Positions 60,592 through 64,000 of a stretch of DNA of 64,000 nt are shown one piece after another. Position 1 is the stretch's first letter. Each line of letters starts with the position of its first letter. Made by a program: the position numbers and the translations under genes. The stretch is from assembly GCA_903951825.1 (NCBI GenBank), contig CAJBDJ010000066.1:1-64000 (forward strand), read 5' to 3'. This DNA comes from an uncultured Pseudomonadota bacterium (GTDB lineage Bacteria; Pseudomonadota; Gammaproteobacteria; Burkholderiales; Rhodocyclaceae). The notes beneath the pieces were generated by a model. The model did not search any database, was not told the DNA's origin, and worked only from the letters and a program-made list of their open reading frames with translations.

Positions 60592-60766
60592 TGTGGGACT
60601 TCTCTTGTTGAGCGATGGTGCCGAAATATCGGGAAAAATCGTCATCGGAGAGCATGCGCTCCTCGACGACGGGCAACCGGCGCTCGGTTCGCCGCCTTCT
60701 CTCGAAACACCCTTTCGGTGGACCGGTGTCTCGCCCCCGCCGATCACTTCCAGAACGCTGTTTCAT
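60578..60766 (-). CDS. Small basic/acidic protein, function unknown
   Basis: A 62-residue protein with an Arg-rich first half (RSGSDRRGRDTGPPKGCFERRRRTERRLP) and an acidic, aromatic second half (VVEERMLSDDDFSRYFG). The shape recalls small uncharacterised proteins of Rhodocyclales. The ATG at 60766 (MKQRSGSDRR) is preferred over one 11 codons upstream because the Arg-rich motif starts there. It overlaps the zinc-ribbon gene downstream by 14 bases. No membrane segment or known motif is visible. Confidence 0.55.
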   Translation of the reverse strand: MKQRSGSDRRGRDTGPPKGCFERRRRTERRLPVVEERMLSDDDFSRYFGTIAQQEKSHNASR

Positions 60767-60895
60767 AAATTTCACCCCGCAATTATCTTGACGGGACAAT
60801 ATGCTCTTGACAACGTTTCGGCAATCAGACGAAAGTCATAGATTAAGGTAAAAGCTCGGTTTAACCCGCTGTTTTAATGAGCTAATCGTTATTTT

Positions 60896-61024
60896 TCATG
60901 ATTTCTGATCTGCACCGCCACAGCCTGTCGCACCAATGACCTCCGGCACGAGTTTGTCCTCAGAAATCGGTACTTTTTTGCGGTTGCGACCGCAGGCGCA
61001 AGATGTACAAAATACTGCATACAT
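60896..61024 (-). CDS. Possible 42-residue Cys-rich ORF
   Basis: The frame from the ATG at 61024 encodes MYAVFCTSCACGRNRKKVPI and 22 more residues, with Cys at 6, 9, 11 and 35. Codons are ordinary for this genome, but there is no ribosome site and the ORF is short. It lies in the 338-base stretch between the small genes at 60.4-60.8 kb and the toxin remnant, which otherwise holds nothing I can identify. It may be chance. Confidence 0.25.
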   Translation of the reverse strand: MYAVFCTSCACGRNRKKVPISEDKLVPEVIGATGCGGADQKS

Positions 61025-61104
61025 CTCGTGAGCAGGGAGAAACGTGGCGCGATCCAGTTCAATCGAGCGTCGCTGTAGCACCTGAATTGCGGCGGGATAT
61101 ACCT

Positions 61105-61239
61105 ATGGCGAAAAAATCTGTTGTCAAATTTTCTGCCAATTTCGAGCATAACCTCGAAGACATCGAAGGATTCCTGACTGAACGGGAAGGAGCGCAGGCT
61201 TTTGACAGCCTGCGGGAGGCACTACTCAGGATTAAATGA
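61105..61239 (+). pseudogene. Truncated RelE/ParE-family toxin
   Basis: A 44-residue frame reading MAKKSVVKFSANFEHNLEDI then EGFLTEREGAQAFDSLREALLRIK before a stop. It resembles the N-terminal 40 residues of a RelE/ParE toxin subgroup (FS-x-NFE-x-NL-x-x-IE-x-FL followed by QAFD-x-L-x-x-x-L), which are normally about 100 residues long. The rest, including the catalytic C-terminal part, is missing; the sequence passes directly into the 3' end of the opposing aminotransferase gene, which it overlaps by eight bases. No antitoxin gene is visible upstream. The frame is open back to 61003 without toxin-like sequence. Confidence 0.5.
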
Positions 61240-62434
61240 CGGTAGCGATGGCCTTGGCGACGTAATCGATATTTTTTGTATTCAGCGCAGCCAGGCAGAT
61301 ACGTCCTGTCGACACTGCGTAAATGCCAAATTCATCTTTCATGCGCTCGACCTGCTGAGCGGTCAGGCCGGTGTAAGAGAACATGCCGCGTTGCTGGGCA
61401 ACAAAAGAAAAATCTTGTGCTACGCCTTGTGCCCTGATGGCCTCGACCAGGCTGGTACGCATGGCGCGAATCCGATCCCGCATTGCGGCCAGCTCCGTTT
61501 CCCACAACTGACGCAGTTCAGGTGAGGCAAGGACGGCAGCGACCAGCGAACCGCCATGAATCGGTGGGTTGGAATAGTTGGTACGAATGACACGCTTGAG
61601 CTGGGACATGACCCGGACGGATTCATCCTTGCTGGCGGTGATAATCGACAGCGCACCGACGCGCTCACCGTAGAGCGAGAAACTCTTGGAAAAAGAACTT
61701 GAAACAAAGAATTGCAGGCCAGACGCCGAGAACGCGCGAACCGCCACCGCATCAGGTTCGATGCCCTCGGCAAAGCCTTGGTAGGCCATATCGAGGAAGG
61801 GAACCAAACCACGAGCCCGGCATAATTCGACGACTTCCTGCCATTGGGCGTCCGAGAGATCAGCGCCGGTCGGGTTATGGCAACAGGCATGGAGGATGAT
61901 GATGGAGCCGGCATTCAGTCCGCCGAGACAGGCTTTCATGGCGGAAAAATCAACGCCGCGCGTCGCCGCGTCGTAGTAAGGATAGTTTTCAACGGCAAAG
62001 CCCGCTGACTCAAACAGAGCGCGATGGTTTTCCCAGGAAGGATCACTGATATAAACCTTGGCATTGGGTGTCAGGCGTTTGAGGTAATCAGCGCCAATTT
62101 TCAGGGCGCCTGTCCCGCCGAGCGCCTGGGCAGTGATTACTTGCCCGTTGCTGATGAGGGCAGAGTCTTTGCCCAGAAGCAAGTTTTGCACTGCCTGATT
62201 GTAGGCGGGCGCCCCCTCGATGGGTTGGTAGCCACGCGGCAGCGCAGCCTTGACGCGGGCATCTTCGGCCGCTTTTACCGCCGACAGGAGCGGAATTTTG
62301 CCGTTGTCGTCAAAATAAACGCCAACGCCGAGATTGACCTTGGTGCTGCGGGTGTCGGCATTAAAAGATTCATTGAGGCCGAGAATCGGGTCACGCGGGG
62401 CCAGTTCTACCGCAGCAAAGATCGACGAGGACAT
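61232..62434 (-). CDS. Aromatic amino acid/aspartate aminotransferase
   Basis: A 400-residue class I PLP aminotransferase of the AspC/TyrB type. The start SSIFAAVELAPRDPILGLNE, the VNLGVGVYFDDNGKIPLL segment, the NPTGAD substrate loop and the PLP lysine in SSSFSKSFSLYGERVGAL are diagnostic. The substrate-binding Arg lies near the end. Which of aspartate or aromatic amino acids is preferred cannot be told. The ATG at 62434 fits the family N-terminus; the frame is open nine codons further. It diverges from uvrB across 74 bases. Confidence 0.93.
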   Translation of the reverse strand: MSSSIFAAVELAPRDPILGLNESFNADTRSTKVNLGVGVYFDDNGKIPLLSAVKAAEDARVKAALPRGYQPIEGAPAYNQAVQNLLLGKDSALISNGQVITAQALGGTGALKIGADYLKRLTPNAKVYISDPSWENHRALFESAGFAVENYPYYDAATRGVDFSAMKACLGGLNAGSIIILHACCHNPTGADLSDAQWQEVVELCRARGLVPFLDMAYQGFAEGIEPDAVAVRAFSASGLQFFVSSSFSKSFSLYGERVGALSIITASKDESVRVMSQLKRVIRTNYSNPPIHGGSLVAAVLASPELRQLWETELAAMRDRIRAMRTSLVEAIRAQGVAQDFSFVAQQRGMFSYTGLTAQQVERMKDEFGIYAVSTGRICLAALNTKNIDYVAKAIATVI

Positions 62435-62508
62435 AAAGACTCCATGAAATAATAAGAACAATGTTCGGACAGCAACCCTGCTGAACGCAAAAAGCGAAGA
62501 ATTTTAGC

Positions 62509-64000
62509 ATGACAAAAACTTCACCCAATACGCCGGTAGTCTGCTTTGAGGGGAGTCCTTACCGACTTCATCAGCCATTTTTGCCGGCGGGCGATCAGCC
62601 GGAGGCCATCCGACAACTGGTTGAGGGGATTGATGATGGCTTGTCGTTTCAGACCTTGTTGGGTGTGACCGGCTCCGGCAAAACCTATACCATGGCCAAC
62701 GTGATTGCCCGCACCGGCCGTCCGGCGTTGATACTGGCGCCGAACAAGACCCTGGCCGCGCAGTTGTACTCGGAATTTCGGGAGTTTTTTCCGGAAAATG
62801 CGGTCGAGTATTTCGTCTCTTATTACGACTATTACCAGCCTGAAGCTTACGTCCCGTCGCGTGACCTGTTCATCGAAAAGGACAGTTCGATCAACGACCA
62901 TATCGAACAGATGCGACTGTCTGCCACCAAAAGCCTGATTGAGCGGCGTGACGTGGTGATTGTGGCCACTGTTTCTTGTATTTACGGCATTGGTGATCGT
63001 GACGAATATCACAACATGATCCTGACTATGCGCGTCGGCGACTGTTTGGATCAACGAACGATCGTCAAACGGCTCATCGAGATGCAATATGAGCGCAACG
63101 ATATCGATTTCCATCGCGGCACCTTTCGCGTTCGCGGTGACGTAATTGATATATTCCCGGCGGAGCATGCTGAACATGCCATTCGCGTTTCATTGTTTGA
63201 CGACGAGGTTGAAGGACTGCAGTTTTTTGACCCGCTCACCGGACACCTGTTGCAAAAAGCCCTGCGTTTCACCGTTTTCCCTGCCTCGCACTACGTCACG
63301 CCGCGCGACACGGTGGTCAGGGCTATTGAGGCAATCAAGACTGAACTTCGCGAACGTATCGACCACTTCAACGCCCATAACAAATTGGTCGAGGCGCAGC
63401 GGATTGAGCAAAGAACACGTTTTGATCTTGAATTGCTGGATCAGATCGGTTTTTGCAAAGGCATCGAAAATTACTCGCGGCATTTTTCCGGACGTCAAGC
63501 CGGCGAACCGCCGCCGACCCTGATCGATTACCTGGCTACCGATGCGCTCATGTTCATTGATGAATCCCATGTGACGATTGGTCAGGTGGGGGGGATGTAC
63601 AAAGGTGACCGCTCACGCAAGGAAAATCTAGTTGATTACGGCTTTCGCCTGCCGTCGGCGCTCGACAACCGACCGCTACAGTTCAACGAATTCGAGGCCT
63701 TGATGCGGCAAACCATTTTTGTCTCGGCAACACCGGCGGACTACGAAAACACCCACGCTGGTCAAGTAGTCGAACAACTGGTCAGACCCACCGGCCTCGT
63801 TGACCCCGAAGTGCTTGTCAAGCCGGCATCGACCCAGGTTGATGATTTGCTATCCCAGATAAAAATACGAGTTGAGCTTGGCGAGCGGGTGCTCGTCACG
63901 ACACTGACCAAGCGCATGTCGGAAGACTTGACGGATTTCCTGGCAGATAACGGGATTCGCGTACGCTACCTGCATTCGGACATTGATACGGTGGAGCGGG
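62509..64000 (+). CDS. uvrB: Excinuclease ABC subunit B UvrB (partial, runs off the right edge)
   Basis: The first 497 residues of the helicase-like damage-verification subunit of nucleotide excision repair. The P-loop [17 protein letters not shown] lies near residues 44-60. The beta-hairpin motif [15 protein letters not shown], Walker [24 protein letters not shown] and the helicase motif VSATPADYE follow. Domain 4 and the C-terminal UvrC-binding region lie outside the window. The ATG at 62509 is preceded by aagcgaagaatt. No CTGT-N8-ACAG LexA box is seen in the 74-base upstream gap. Confidence 0.97.
   Translation, partial: MTKTSPNTPVVCFEGSPYRLHQPFLPAGDQPEAIRQLVEGIDDGLSFQTLLGVTGSGKTYTMANVIARTGRPALILAPNKTLAAQLYSEFREFFPENAVEYFVSYYDYYQPEAYVPSRDLFIEKDSSINDHIEQMRLSATKSLIERRDVVIVATVSCIYGIGDRDEYHNMILTMRVGDCLDQRTIVKRLIEMQYERNDIDFHRGTFRVRGDVIDIFPAEHAEHAIRVSLFDDEVEGLQFFDPLTGHLLQKALRFTVFPASHYVTPRDTVVRAIEAIKTELRERIDHFNAHNKLVEAQRIEQRTRFDLELLDQIGFCKGIENYSRHFSGRQAGEPPPTLIDYLATDALMFIDESHVTIGQVGGMYKGDRSRKENLVDYGFRLPSALDNRPLQFNEFEALMRQTIFVSATPADYENTHAGQVVEQLVRPTGLVDPEVLVKPASTQVDDLLSQIKIRVELGERVLVTTLTKRMSEDLTDFLADNGIRVRYLHSDIDTVER

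Noticed and set aside
62455-62475. GAAC-AAT-GTTC palindrome upstream of uvrB, considered as a LexA box
   Set aside because: The Betaproteobacteria box is CTGT-N8-ACAG; this palindrome fits only loosely the Gram-positive type and has the wrong spacing.

Overview
The window is a 64 kb piece of a betaproteobacterial chromosome. I infer Rhodocyclales (Azonexus/Dechloromonas/Propionivibrio-like) from three things: the gene neighbourhoods smc-zipA-ligA and rpsB-tsf-pyrH-frr-uppS-cdsA-dxr-rseP-bamA-skp-lpxD-fabZ-lpxA-lpxB-rnhB, a class I PHA synthase with its reductase, and a lactate operon that pairs LutA/B/C-type subunits with a large FAD/Fe-S D-lactate dehydrogenase. No 16S rRNA or other taxonomic marker lies in the window, so the order is an inference. 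Coding density is about 95 percent and no tRNA, rRNA or CRISPR array was seen.

Layout. 0-0.15 kb: the last 34 codons of an IS3-family transposase. 0.37-2.7 kb: typA and a small purine/cytidine-type deaminase. 2.9-12.5 kb: one tightly packed plus-strand run, smc-zipA-ligA-galU-hpt-methyltransferase-mtnP (chromosome organisation, division, DNA ligation, sugar nucleotide, purine and methylthio salvage). 12.5-15.9 kb: bamD, then divergent rluD-pgeF and a ZIP metal transporter. 16-18.8 kb: phaC and phaB with a terminator. 19-22.3 kb: glnD and map on the minus strand. 22.4-37.4 kb: the long envelope/translation cluster from rpsB to rnhB plus a SpoU-type rRNA methyltransferase.

37.3-50.4 kb is a lactate/pyruvate/phosphoenolpyruvate block. 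The minus-strand genes usp-ppc-ppsR are followed upstream by the lutA-lutC-lutB-dld lactate oxidation operon. Divergent from these are a GntR/FadR-type regulator and ppsA, only 23 bases apart. A clear TTGGT-N3-ACCAA operator lies between the lut promoter and lutA. Together these genes oxidise lactate to pyruvate, lift pyruvate to PEP, control the PEP synthase by phosphorylation, and carboxylate PEP to oxaloacetate.

50.5-56 kb: a strong terminator, metY, then lysS, an unrecognised 168-residue protein and mnmC on the minus strand. 56.2-60.3 kb: a small exported protein and a MoxR-DUF58-TgpA-like set in which the third protein has the membrane ends of TgpA but no transglutaminase core. 60.4-61.2 kb is a less dense patch with two tiny overlapping genes, a possible Cys-rich ORF and a truncated RelE/ParE-like toxin. 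61.2-64 kb: an aromatic/aspartate aminotransferase and the first three-quarters of uvrB, which runs off the window.

Most of the window is housekeeping. The best candidates for something new are the core-less TgpA-like protein, the lactate-PEP block, the unknown gene between lysS and mnmC, and the back-to-back bamD/rluD starts.
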